This document shows, one piece after another, positions 54,185 to 62,627 of a DNA stretch of 64,000 bases. The position numbers were made by a program, and so were the translations under genes. Origin of the DNA: an uncultured Caulobacterales bacterium. GTDB lineage: Bacteria; Pseudomonadota; Alphaproteobacteria; Caulobacterales; Maricaulaceae. The DNA lies in the NCBI GenBank assembly GCA_938009235.1, contig CALLIK010000012.1, positions 1 through 64,000 of the forward strand, given 5' to 3'. Below the pieces are notes generated by a model. The model was given only the letters and a program-made list of their open reading frames with translations, was not told where the DNA came from and ran no database searches. Every line of letters starts with the position of its first letter. The stretch's first letter is position 1.

Positions 54185-55564
54185 ATGCTACGTAATCATG
54201 CATCAAATTCGACGTCGCTCAAAACAGCCAGTCTAACTACATTTTTACTCGGCACATTCCTATTAACTGCATGTGGCGGGTCTGGGACTAGCTCCACTAC
54301 CACGACCACAACTGGTGCAAATTCAGCTCCTGTGATTAGCGCAGGTGGCGATGCCTCGGTGGAGCCGGGCGATGGCGTGTCCTTGACAGGAACGGCGACT
54401 GATGCAGATGGCGATGCCCTTACATATAACTGGATTCAGACATCTGGTGACGTTGTCACGTTGAGCGATGCGACAACCTTGTCTCCAAGTTTTTCAACCT
54501 CAACGGTAAGCGAACTTGTATTCCAGTTAAGTGTATCAGACGGTACAACGACTGTGTCTGATAGCGTGACAGTGTCAGTTGCTGAAGCTGCAGTCAGTTT
54601 GCTCAAGGCATCACTCTTTAGCGCCGATATGACCAGCATGGAGTTGATCTCTTGTACGCTCGAAAACGGAAGTTCTACGCAGTGTTATGAAATTAAATTT
54701 CCTTCCAACACCGTTGGATCGGTCACCTCAGTTACGGGTGTCGGCCCATATTGCGCGACATCAAGAACGCAGGACCGCAGCTTAGCGGGCGTTGGCGTTT
54801 ATGATGGCTCTACCAATCCAGGATTTTTGCCAATTTTGGATGCGTCTCTTGCCATGGAGGCTGATGGATATGAGACTATTGGTACTGATGGGACAGTCTA
54901 TATTGATGATTTCTCAGGAACATCAGGTGTTCCTGATGGCGCAAGTGCGTGTCTTGAAGCCCCCTTTGATGATAGTCTCGAGATCACTTACACAATCCCT
55001 GCTTTTCCTGAATTGCGGACGCAGAATTACGACATCCAATCCGTGGGGAATGTTGGCGTTGGTCTAAACGGTATTCCGATGAAAGGCGTTCCGCCTTCTG
55101 TTATTAGTGGTCCTAACATGGGAGGCGTAGGTGCAGATTATATCCCAAATATTCCATCTATTGACCCATGCGGGGGGCATCCTGACCCACAAGGTTACTA
55201 TCACTGGCACTTCATCCCTCAAGCCACCAACAGTGTTTTAGAATCCGACGCGTATAATTACACTGAATTGCACGGCATCACCTGTGGTAATTCAGCTATT
55301 AATTATGACGAGCCTTATGCCTTTTCTGGTTTTGCCCAAGACGGGTTCCCGATTTATGGGGCATATGATTTTGAACAAGGCATGCAAACCGAACCGGATG
55401 ACATTGCCGTGCTTGACGATTGTAATGGACATGAACATGTGACGCCTGAATTTGCAGATGGCGCCTATCACTATCACGCTCTTAAAGACCAAGCTCCAAA
55501 CATGCTAACCTGTCTTAAAGGTAGCTTTGTAAGTAATGCTATTGATACAGGAGGCGGCCGTTAA
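54185..55564 (+). CDS. YHYH-domain lipoprotein with PKD-like N-terminal domain
   Basis: 459-residue exported protein. The N-terminal signal ends in LLTAC (lipobox, Cys about 30), then a Ser/Thr linker and a PKD/cadherin-like domain (about residues 47-135; ATDADGDALTYNWIQTSGD). The C-terminal half is a YHYH domain: IDPCGGHPDPQGYYHWH and FADGAYHYHALKD, with many His, Cys and Asp suggesting metal binding. Family function is unknown; members often lie beside alginate or algal-polymer genes in marine bacteria, but that is a recollection of context only. The next gene overlaps its 3' end. Confidence 0.87.
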   Translation: MLRNHASNSTSLKTASLTTFLLGTFLLTACGGSGTSSTTTTTTGANSAPVISAGGDASVEPGDGVSLTGTATDADGDALTYNWIQTSGDVVTLSDATTLSPSFSTSTVSELVFQLSVSDGTTTVSDSVTVSVAEAAVSLLKASLFSADMTSMELISCTLENGSSTQCYEIKFPSNTVGSVTSVTGVGPYCATSRTQDRSLAGVGVYDGSTNPGFLPILDASLAMEADGYETIGTDGTVYIDDFSGTSGVPDGASACLEAPFDDSLEITYTIPAFPELRTQNYDIQSVGNVGVGLNGIPMKGVPPSVISGPNMGGVGADYIPNIPSIDPCGGHPDPQGYYHWHFIPQATNSVLESDAYNYTELHGITCGNSAINYDEPYAFSGFAQDGFPIYGAYDFEQGMQTEPDDIAVLDDCNGHEHVTPEFADGAYHYHALKDQAPNMLTCLKGSFVSNAIDTGGGR

Positions 55565-56102
55565 AATTCGCTTTATCAGTAGGATTTTAATTTTACTCGT
55601 AGTGGTATTTACCTCTGCGAGGTATTGTTATGCTCACGATACCAATGCGGCGATTATTGATCTAAAGAAGGTCGCGTCTCAGGATTATACTTTGCATATC
55701 CGCACGCCATTGTTTCGGCTCGATGAAGCCGTTCGCCTTCAAACCAAATCTGGCGACAAGCTCGTCTTTAATTCTAACGCTTATAAACACGCCATTGCAG
55801 TCTATATTAAAGATAATTTACGCTTGAACGCGACGCAGCGCAGTGAAAATGACCGACTTGTAAACCGCGCTATAAAAGTAGTCTCAACAAAATTGAAGCT
55901 AGGCGGGCATGAGACAAATATAATTCTGCATCTCGAAGACATGGATGCGGATGAGATTACCTCGCTTGATGTTTCCGCTAAACTGATGACGCAGAACCCT
56001 CTGCAGAAAAACATAATCAGATTTATGGATCAAAAAAAATCTCAGTCTGTATTCTTACACAAAGACAATGCTTTCTCAGCCACAATTAGTAGTTTCGACT
56101 AA
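55536..56102 (+). CDS. Secreted protein of unknown function overlapping the YHYH gene
   Basis: 188-residue exported protein of no family I recognise. The signal peptide KIRFISRILILLVVVFTSARYCYA ends before HDT. The ATG at 55536 lies 29 bases inside the YHYH gene. A perfect AGGAGG sits at 55551-55556, downstream of this ATG and upstream of in-frame GTT/ATT codons, so the true start is unclear. The mature domain is about 155 residues and rich in Lys, Asp and Ile, without cysteines. The overlap implies coupled expression, so the two products may act together. Confidence 0.7.
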   Translation: MLLIQEAAVKIRFISRILILLVVVFTSARYCYAHDTNAAIIDLKKVASQDYTLHIRTPLFRLDEAVRLQTKSGDKLVFNSNAYKHAIAVYIKDNLRLNATQRSENDRLVNRAIKVVSTKLKLGGHETNIILHLEDMDADEITSLDVSAKLMTQNPLQKNIIRFMDQKKSQSVFLHKDNAFSATISSFD

Positions 56103-56459
56103 ATCCACGTCATATATTATGTCAATTTGAGCGCAATTGCACTTATACTTGCTGTGTGAAGTGAGTTGAACTCCGCGTATAAGCCTCTGAGAGGCTGTTT
56201 TTGAGTGGATTTGTATTTTTTACAGTTCTTTTTGCGGCTGAAATGGTAAATATTTTCTACCGAAACAGAACATCAAAATTGCATTTAAATTATTTATTAA
56301 TCAATGGGTTAAGCTAAATTAACCTTAACTTTTCCTTTAAAGATAAAGTTAACGCGGCGTTGCAAAAGAGCCACAGGCTTTGATGAATCCCTACATATTG
56401 CACGCTTTAGACACGAAATGCGTTGAGTGAGTTTGGAAATGGTCTAGGTAACCGCCGCT
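56103..56459. other. A+T-rich gap upstream of the SleB-type hydrolase
   Basis: No gene is seen in this 357-base gap. It is much richer in A+T than its surroundings between about 56220 and 56350 and holds a cluster of TTAA tetramers. Confidence 0.55.
56285..56352. promoter_or_regulatory. Seven TTAA tetramers in 68 bases
   Basis: TTAA occurs at 56285, 56297, 56309, 56319, 56325, 56337 and 56349. Most are 12 bases apart start to start. The cell-cycle regulator CtrA binds TTAA-N7-TTAA, with 11 bases start to start, so this is close but not exact. It lies 108-175 bases upstream of the wall hydrolase start. Confidence 0.35.
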
Positions 56460-57164
56460 ATGAATAAGATACAAAACATTGTTGGTGGGCTTAGTGCTAT
56501 CGCCATGATGGCTGTTTTGACAACAGTGATGTCTGCGATTGGCGGAAAGACCGCTACGCAAATGGACAATGCCGCTTGGATAGAGACCGTCGCAGATTTT
56601 CAAGCGTTTGACGTTATGGCCGTAGACTATCAGCCAGTATCTACACCGAGATTACAAGATGCGGCCGATATTCGTGGATTATCTCCGCTTCGGATTGAAC
56701 ATCGTCGTTGGGCTCAGTCTATTGCTTCTGAACTTCAGTGCCTCTCAGAAGCCGTATATTACGAAGCTCGATCTGAATCTCGTTCAGGTCAATTGGCCGT
56801 TGCGGATGTTGTTAAAAATAGAGTTAAGTCTAAGCATTACCCCAACAGCATTTGCAGCGTTGTTTATGAAGGGGCACATCGTCCATATGCGTGTCAATTT
56901 TCATTTGCATGTGATGGGTCAATGGAGAGCGCGCCAAAGGGCAAAGCGTGGGAGCTTTCACAAGACATAGCACAGGTCTCTTTGACGGGTTATGTCTCCG
57001 ATTTGACAAAGAATTCGACGCATTATCACACTGTTGCGATTCAACCGAACTGGGCAGGTACGTTGGAATTTAAAGCTAAAATTGGCTTTCATAAGTTTTA
57101 CCGCCCGAGCTGGCGTGAGCGTAATACGGGAACGCCCGCGATTTCGATTGCGCCGCCGTCTTAG
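56460..57164 (+). CDS. Cell wall hydrolase, SleB family
   Basis: 234-residue exported protein with a C-terminal SleB/hydrolase_2 domain (about residues 95-225), a lytic-transglycosylase-type peptidoglycan hydrolase family. The domain shows CLSEAVYYEARSES (about 94-107, with the catalytic glutamate), GQLAVADVVKNRVKS, YPNSICSVVYEG and CQFSFACDG, ending with a conserved FKAKIGFHKFYRP. An N-terminal hydrophobic segment (about 8-30) serves as signal or anchor. A role in envelope growth or division is inferred. Confidence 0.9.
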   Translation: MNKIQNIVGGLSAIAMMAVLTTVMSAIGGKTATQMDNAAWIETVADFQAFDVMAVDYQPVSTPRLQDAADIRGLSPLRIEHRRWAQSIASELQCLSEAVYYEARSESRSGQLAVADVVKNRVKSKHYPNSICSVVYEGAHRPYACQFSFACDGSMESAPKGKAWELSQDIAQVSLTGYVSDLTKNSTHYHTVAIQPNWAGTLEFKAKIGFHKFYRPSWRERNTGTPAISIAPPS

Positions 57165-57190
57165 GTTAACCGATTGAAGGCTTACGAGTC

Positions 57191-58075
57191 CTATATATCC
57201 AGAACTGGTGGGCGCTCTAAGCCGCGACGATCACAGGCCGCTAGAACTGTATTCCGAAGCAAGCAAGCGATTGTCATTGGGCCAACGCCGCCTGGTACAG
57301 GCGTAATGGAGCCTGCGACTTTACGTGCAGGTTTATAATCAACATCACCGACAAGGCGGAATTTTCCAGGGCGTTTGAGGCTCGGGACGCGGTTGATGCC
57401 AATGTCGATGACGCAGGCACCAGGTTTGACCCAGTCACTTTGCACCATTTGTGGACGCCCTACAGCGGCGACAAGAATATCAGCACCTCTACACACTGCA
57501 GGTAAGTCAACTGTGCGAGAATGCGCAATGGTGACGGTGCAATTCTGTTCAAGGAACATCAGTGCAGCGGGTTTCCCGACCAATATGGACCGGCCAAGAA
57601 TGACGCAATGTTTGCCCGTTAAATCTCCAAGCGCGGTCTTAGCGAGAATGACGGAGCCTGTTGGAGTGCAGGGACGCAATCCCGGCTGCCCAAGGACTAA
57701 ACGTCCTGCCGAAACTTCGGTGAGGCCGTCAACGTCTTTGGCGGGATCAATCTCTGCAATCACTGCGTTGGTGTCTAGATGATCTGGGAGGGGCAGCTGA
57801 ACGAGGATGCCGTCAACTTCGGCGTCTGTGTTGAGAGCTTTGACGATGTCGAGAACTTCGGTTTGGGTCGCTGTGGCGGGGAGGCGATGTTCAACGGACC
57901 GCATACCTGTTTCTTCTGTGAACTTGATTTTGTTTCGGACATAGACCTGACTAGCAGGGTCTTCGCCAATCAGCACAACGGCAAGCGTCGGAACGATTAT
58001 GAGGCTTGAAACCGCTTGTGCGACAGTGTCGCGCGTCTGCGCGGCAACAGCCTTGCCATCAATAAGTTTGTCCAT
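57191..58075 (-). CDS. folD: Bifunctional methylene-tetrahydrofolate dehydrogenase/cyclohydrolase
   Basis: Folate one-carbon enzyme (294 aa) converting 5,10-methylene-THF to 10-formyl-THF. Motifs are IDGKAVA, the catalytic lysine segment [16 protein letters not shown] (Lys about 52-54), [27 protein letters not shown] (about 142-148), [14 protein letters not shown], and the C-terminal [13 protein letters not shown]. It converges on the SleB gene and is divergent from gspC 176 bases away. Confidence 0.96.
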   Translation of the reverse strand: MDKLIDGKAVAAQTRDTVAQAVSSLIIVPTLAVVLIGEDPASQVYVRNKIKFTEETGMRSVEHRLPATATQTEVLDIVKALNTDAEVDGILVQLPLPDHLDTNAVIAEIDPAKDVDGLTEVSAGRLVLGQPGLRPCTPTGSVILAKTALGDLTGKHCVILGRSILVGKPAALMFLEQNCTVTIAHSRTVDLPAVCRGADILVAAVGRPQMVQSDWVKPGACVIDIGINRVPSLKRPGKFRLVGDVDYKPARKVAGSITPVPGGVGPMTIACLLRNTVLAACDRRGLERPPVLDI

Positions 58076-58251
58076 GAGAAAGCCTCAAATTTGCTGCATA
58101 TAGATTTCGCGGCTCTCGTAACAGGTCCGCCGTGGATTGCATTGTATTTTTACGCTTGTCCCTTTTGTAACGTCATAATCTGTCGCTTTGGCCAAAACTT
58201 ACCGCTATGGTTAAAACAGCACGTCAAATTGGACAGGGTTAGAACGCTATA

Positions 58252-59049
58252 ATGAAGGCCGCTAGTTTAGCTTTAAATGTTGGTAGTATTGCTCTTGTCG
58301 CGATATTAGGTTGGGTTTTTGTACGCATAATTTTAGGCGTGACGACTCCGTCTAGCCTGTACGAGGCTAGCCCGATGGTCGCTCCGAATGTGACCGCCAC
58401 GACGCGCGCGTCAGTTCTTGAATATGATTTCACCACAGATCCTTTCTCATTTGGCGAAATGGCTGCTGTTACAACTGAGCCAGTTGAGGATGCGCCCGAA
58501 ACCACACTAAATTTGACTTTAATAGGCATTATATCAGAAAGTAGCGCTACGTTTCGTCTGGCTGACGGAAAAGATAAGCCTGTCGCAATTGGAGCTGAGG
58601 TCATGAACGGTGTCACGCTGACTGCAACGGCCAGGGGCCATGTGATTTTAGATGTGAATGGTGATACGCAGAAGCTCACATTGGAGCGGATTAAATTAGA
58701 CGAAAAGACAGACAACCCCGTTATTTCTCGTGCACCTGCCAAAACATCTGGTCAGATGAGTGACGTGAATGTCCAGAAGCTCTTGGCTCAAATGAAAATG
58801 ACCCCTACAAATGCGACCTTGTCTGATGGGTCGAATCGCCAAGGGTTTAAGATCGAACCTAAAGGGCGGGCTAATCTGTCTCAATATGGACTAAAAAAGG
58901 GTGATGTCGTAACGCGCATAGGCTCAGTTACACTTGATAATGGTCCTGTTGATACGAAGGCAGTAATCGAAATGGTTTCCAATGGAACAAGCCAAGACCT
59001 TGAACTTATTCGCGACGGTAAATCCGTCATAATCCGCATAGGCCAATAA
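58252..59049 (+). CDS. gspC: Type II secretion system protein GspC
   Basis: Inner-membrane subunit (265 aa) that connects the type II secretion platform to the secretin. An N-terminal membrane anchor (about residues 8-29) is followed by a Pro/Thr-rich periplasmic region. The homology-region domain has LNLTLIGIISESSATFRLADGK (about 85-110), then a C-terminal PDZ-like domain (about 185-265), with FKIEPKGRANLSQYGLKKGDVVTRIGSVTL (partial). It is two bases upstream of gspD. No other GspE-M genes are in the window. Confidence 0.88.
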   Translation: MKAASLALNVGSIALVAILGWVFVRIILGVTTPSSLYEASPMVAPNVTATTRASVLEYDFTTDPFSFGEMAAVTTEPVEDAPETTLNLTLIGIISESSATFRLADGKDKPVAIGAEVMNGVTLTATARGHVILDVNGDTQKLTLERIKLDEKTDNPVISRAPAKTSGQMSDVNVQKLLAQMKMTPTNATLSDGSNRQGFKIEPKGRANLSQYGLKKGDVVTRIGSVTLDNGPVDTKAVIEMVSNGTSQDLELIRDGKSVIIRIGQ

Positions 59050-59051
59050 AT

Positions 59052-60938
59052 ATGTCCATTCGAAATTTATGTGCGTCCGCAGCGCTTGCATTCGCGTTAA
59101 CTGGTGCGGCGATGACACCTGTTTTTGCAGCAGATGATCACATAATCAATATGCAAGATGTCGACATCAAGGCTTTCATTGAGAATGTTGGTATTGTTAC
59201 CAGACGTACGTTTGTCATTGACCCTCGTGTAAATGGGAAGGTCAATATTGTCTCAGAGAAACCGCTCAATGACACGCAGGTGTTCGCCGTCTTCAAAGAG
59301 GTTCTGCGGGTTCATGGATATACTGTTATCCGGTCCCCAAATGGAGAATACCGAGTCACATTGTTGCAGGGCGCGGCGCAAGATGCACCGTTTTCCGAGA
59401 CAGGTACGGGCATTTATGGGCAGTTCGCAACAACCATTCTCCGGGTGCCAGACGGTCAAGCCGCGGCAGCCGCACGTCTCATTAAACCAGTAATGCATAG
59501 TCAGGGGCAAGTGTCTGCTAACCCTGATGGAAGTATCATTGTTGTCACTGACTTCGCAGAAAACTTACGCAAGGCTCGCGAAATTGTTGCCGCTATGGGT
59601 GAGGGTGGAAATGTACGTGAGACTATTCAGCTGAGCCAGCTCTCAGTTTTGGATGCGCAGGAGGCTCTGAAGCAACTGGGCGGTACGAAGGCACCATATA
59701 AAGTTGTGGCGTTAGAGAAGGCAAACAGCTTAATCATCGAGGGCTCAGCAAGTGAGGTGTCTAAACTCCGTGAACTGCTTGCGAGCATGGATGTGGGAAG
59801 CCTCGCGCCGCGCGGCGCTGTGTCGGTTATACCTTTACGCTTCGCAGATGGCGAAGGGTTGAATGAATTGCTTCAGCAACTATTGCCGACTTATGTGATC
59901 GAAGGACAACCTACACCGACTGTTGCTTATGATTCTGGGTCTAATACGCTTGTCATCAGTGCGTCAGGTGAAGTGCAGGCTGACCTTGAGCAAATTATTC
60001 GTCGACTGGATCAACGTCGTCCACAGGTTTTAGTCGAAGCCATCATTGTAGAAATTTCGGATAATGCCGCCAAGGAACTGGGGGTTCAATTTGCCTTAAG
60101 CGGTATCAATGGCTCCACAATTCCTTTGTTGGCCACGAACTTTTCTCGCCAAGCTGGGAACGTTGTAAGTATATTAGGTGCTATTGGTGCAGATGATGTG
60201 GGCTTGAGCGATGATTCACAAACCACGTTTGAGACGGCTGCGATATCGACCTTAGCTGGGATTGATGGTGGTGCATTTGGTATTGGCGGTAGCAGCAATG
60301 ATACTTTGTTCGGCTTGATAATCAATGCGCTGGAAACGGATGAAGACAGTAATATCCTATCAACGCCTTTCGTGACGACGCTTGATAATGTTCCTGCAAC
60401 TTTCCTTGTTGGACAAGAAATTCCAATTACAACGGGTTCCAGCACGAGTGATACGCTTGGGGTGTTCTCGACGTTTGAACGACAAGAAGTCGGTATTCAA
60501 CTAGATGTTTTACCACAAATATCTGATGGTGATGTCGTACGTCTGGAGATCGAACAAATCGTATCATCTATTGCAGGTGTTTTAACGTCGGAAGCGGGCG
60601 ACTTTGTTTTGAACAAGCGTGAAATCACAACAACAGTTCTAGCGAATGATGGTGAAATTATTGTTTTGGGCGGTCTGGTTCAAGACGACGAACAACTCAC
60701 CGCATCTAAAGTTCCAATTTTGGGAGATATACCTATCGCAGGAAAACTCTTTAGGTCCAAAGGGACAACCCGCAATAAGACGAATTTGATGGTATTTATA
60801 CGACCAACAATTATTCGCAATGCATCTGATGCACGGTCTGCAACCCAACAACGATTGGACCATATGCGCACTCAAGACATGAACTTAAGTGGACGAACCG
60901 AGTCTAAAATTGACACCTTTCTCGCGCCTTCACGTTAG
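59052..60938 (+). CDS. gspD: Type II secretion system secretin GspD
   Basis: Outer-membrane secretin pore (628 aa). The signal peptide ends AMTPVFA before ADD (about residue 26). N0-N3 domains occupy about 27-330, with DVDIKAFIENVGIVTRRTFVIDPRV (partial) at the N0 start. The secretin core includes VLVEAIIVEIS, the gate-related LSTPFVTTLDNVPATFLVGQEIPI (partial), and VVRLEIEQIVSS. IIVLGGLVQDDE and KTNLMVFIRPTIIR lie near the C-terminus. No S-domain is evident beyond about residue 610. It is in operon with gspC and gspN. Confidence 0.95.
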   Translation: MSIRNLCASAALAFALTGAAMTPVFAADDHIINMQDVDIKAFIENVGIVTRRTFVIDPRVNGKVNIVSEKPLNDTQVFAVFKEVLRVHGYTVIRSPNGEYRVTLLQGAAQDAPFSETGTGIYGQFATTILRVPDGQAAAAARLIKPVMHSQGQVSANPDGSIIVVTDFAENLRKAREIVAAMGEGGNVRETIQLSQLSVLDAQEALKQLGGTKAPYKVVALEKANSLIIEGSASEVSKLRELLASMDVGSLAPRGAVSVIPLRFADGEGLNELLQQLLPTYVIEGQPTPTVAYDSGSNTLVISASGEVQADLEQIIRRLDQRRPQVLVEAIIVEISDNAAKELGVQFALSGINGSTIPLLATNFSRQAGNVVSILGAIGADDVGLSDDSQTTFETAAISTLAGIDGGAFGIGGSSNDTLFGLIINALETDEDSNILSTPFVTTLDNVPATFLVGQEIPITTGSSTSDTLGVFSTFERQEVGIQLDVLPQISDGDVVRLEIEQIVSSIAGVLTSEAGDFVLNKREITTTVLANDGEIIVLGGLVQDDEQLTASKVPILGDIPIAGKLFRSKGTTRNKTNLMVFIRPTIIRNASDARSATQQRLDHMRTQDMNLSGRTESKIDTFLAPSR

Positions 60939-60943
60939 TTCTT

Positions 60944-61642
60944 ATGAAACGCTGGATATTACCCGCTGTTGTGGCGGGATTGGCAGCGGGGGTGGCTGCG
61001 TTACCTTTGGATTGGATCGCCCCTTTTGCTGTACCGTCGGATATGCAAGCGAACGCGCCTGATCTAGAGTTTCATGGAACCATTTGGGACGGCCGCGTTA
61101 CAGGGATACCTGTTTTTGAGGCCTCAAACTTTAAGGTATCACCATTTGCACGACGCGTAGACGTTCAGGCGGGCGATGGACAAAACTTTTTCACAGGGCG
61201 GGTTACACCTTCATCAGTGCATGATGTTCAATTTTGGGCTGATCTCAGTACATTTCCCTTCACAGACGGTCGCCTGCAAGGCCTAAAAGGTGATGTGTCC
61301 TTTACCTTGTCTGAAGTGAGTTACGACAAATCTGGTTGCGCGTCGGCGATAGGCGACATGCGCACCGATGTCTTGCAGCGCAATGGCGGGGCGATCCAAT
61401 GGACTGGGCCAGAGTTAACAGGGCCTATTCGATGTGAAGGCGGGAGTATAATCGCTGATTTGTCTGGTCGGGATACGGAGCAGGTCATATCTGCGTTGAT
61501 CCGACTTGTGCCAAATGGAAGTTATAGGGCTGACATTACGGTTCGAACGGAACGCGGTGAAGCAGACGTCGTTTTACCTTTGTTTGGTTTTTCGCGTGCG
61601 GGCGGTGATTTCAAGCTGACAGAGCAGGGGCGTTGGCGCTAA
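60944..61642 (+). CDS. gspN: Type II secretion system protein GspN
   Basis: GspN is a single-helix inner-membrane accessory subunit (232 aa), five bases after gspD. An N-terminal helix (about residues 4-22) is followed by a periplasmic domain with FHGTIWDGRVTGIP (about 44-57), the family's GT(I/V)W motif, and VDVQAGDGQNFFTGRV-like beta strands. Two cysteines (SGCASAIGD, IRCEGGS) probably pair. It is optional in many systems, and its exact job is poorly defined. Confidence 0.85.
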   Translation: MKRWILPAVVAGLAAGVAALPLDWIAPFAVPSDMQANAPDLEFHGTIWDGRVTGIPVFEASNFKVSPFARRVDVQAGDGQNFFTGRVTPSSVHDVQFWADLSTFPFTDGRLQGLKGDVSFTLSEVSYDKSGCASAIGDMRTDVLQRNGGAIQWTGPELTGPIRCEGGSIIADLSGRDTEQVISALIRLVPNGSYRADITVRTERGEADVVLPLFGFSRAGGDFKLTEQGRWR

Positions 61643-61651
61643 GCTAAGACC

Positions 61652-62071
61652 ATGAAGTTTATTTTACTTAGTTTTTGTTTGATGGGACTTAGCGCCTGCG
61701 CGACGTCGCCTACACCTTCATCTCCCGCGAATGTTGATCTCAAAAAAATGCAATCTGAGACGGGCGAAGTGTGTGCTCTTTATGGATGGACGACAGATAA
61801 TTCGCGAGATTTTGTATTCTATTCTGACGAAACAACCGCGCGCTATGACTCTGTTTTAGGTCCCGTAAATTTAAGTGCTCAGAGCGCATTCCCATCTCTA
61901 AAGTATTTGGACCCGTCTGGAGACCTCGTTGAACTTCGATTGGGCGAGGGAGAGTCTATGGACGGCGGTAAACGCTATCCTATGTCACAAATTGTTACGC
62001 AAACCGAAGAGGGTTGGGACAGATTTCATCCTGTAGCTATTGTTCAAACCTGCCTTGGAAATAAACTTTAG
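61652..62071 (+). CDS. Small lipoprotein downstream of gspN
   Basis: 139-residue lipoprotein with lipobox LSAC (Cys about 16) and a proline/serine linker. No family is recognised. Two mature cysteines (GEVCALYGW and VQTCLGNK) could pair. It starts nine bases after gspN and is probably in the same transcript, so a type II secretion link (for example a pilotin) is conceivable, but the sequence does not show one. Its stop overlaps the convergent prepilin peptidase by four bases. Confidence 0.8.
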   Translation: MKFILLSFCLMGLSACATSPTPSSPANVDLKKMQSETGEVCALYGWTTDNSRDFVFYSDETTARYDSVLGPVNLSAQSAFPSLKYLDPSGDLVELRLGEGESMDGGKRYPMSQIVTQTEEGWDRFHPVAIVQTCLGNKL

Positions 62072-62529
62072 GTCAAGAATTTCAGCACGATAAATGTCAA
62101 TGCAATTGCTGCTGATAGAAATGGGCCGAATGGGAGCTTTAAACTGTCTCTTTGTTCCTTGGGTCGACTTAGAATATAGAACAATGCCGTTGCACTTGCG
62201 ATCAAGATGATAAAGGGGAGGGTGATTGCGCCGCACCAGGCCCCGCCGAGTGCAAGCAGTTTGGCATCTCCGCGCCCAAGGCCATCACGTTTCCGAATAA
62301 TGCGATAGGCCGTCTCAACGCCCCAAAATACCGCATAACCTAAGATTGCCCCAAGGATGCAGGGATAGAGGTCAACGGACAAAATATAGTGATAGATCAA
62401 GCCAAGCGCGATCATTGGTTTGGTTAAAATATTTGGCAAACGGAACGTCCGCCAATCAATTACGGATAACCACACTAATGCGCCCAATAAGGCGAATGCG
62501 CCGCTCCATTCTATGACCACTAAGTTCAT
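62068..62529 (-). CDS. Prepilin peptidase, short form (A24 family)
   Basis: Aspartic prepilin peptidase of 153 residues, which cleaves the leader of type II pseudopilins or type IV pilins. The two catalytic aspartates are in VIDWRTFRLPN (about 24-34) and GLGRGDAKLLALGG (about 84-97). The N-terminal methyltransferase domain with its zinc cysteines, found in full-length GspO/PilD, is absent, giving the CpaA-like short form. Five or six helices are predicted. Placement next to gspCDN suggests it serves this secretion system, but Flp/Tad pili are an alternative. Confidence 0.85.
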   Translation of the reverse strand: MNLVVIEWSGAFALLGALVWLSVIDWRTFRLPNILTKPMIALGLIYHYILSVDLYPCILGAILGYAVFWGVETAYRIIRKRDGLGRGDAKLLALGGAWCGAITLPFIILIASATALFYILSRPKEQRDSLKLPFGPFLSAAIALTFIVLKFLT

Positions 62530-62627
62530 ATGTTTCGCCTAACCCGTGACACCGTTCAGGTAAAATGGATTTACGAATGGGACTGTAACCTTTAGGCGGT
62601 ACATGAGCAAACGGCCAAGGCCCCCAG

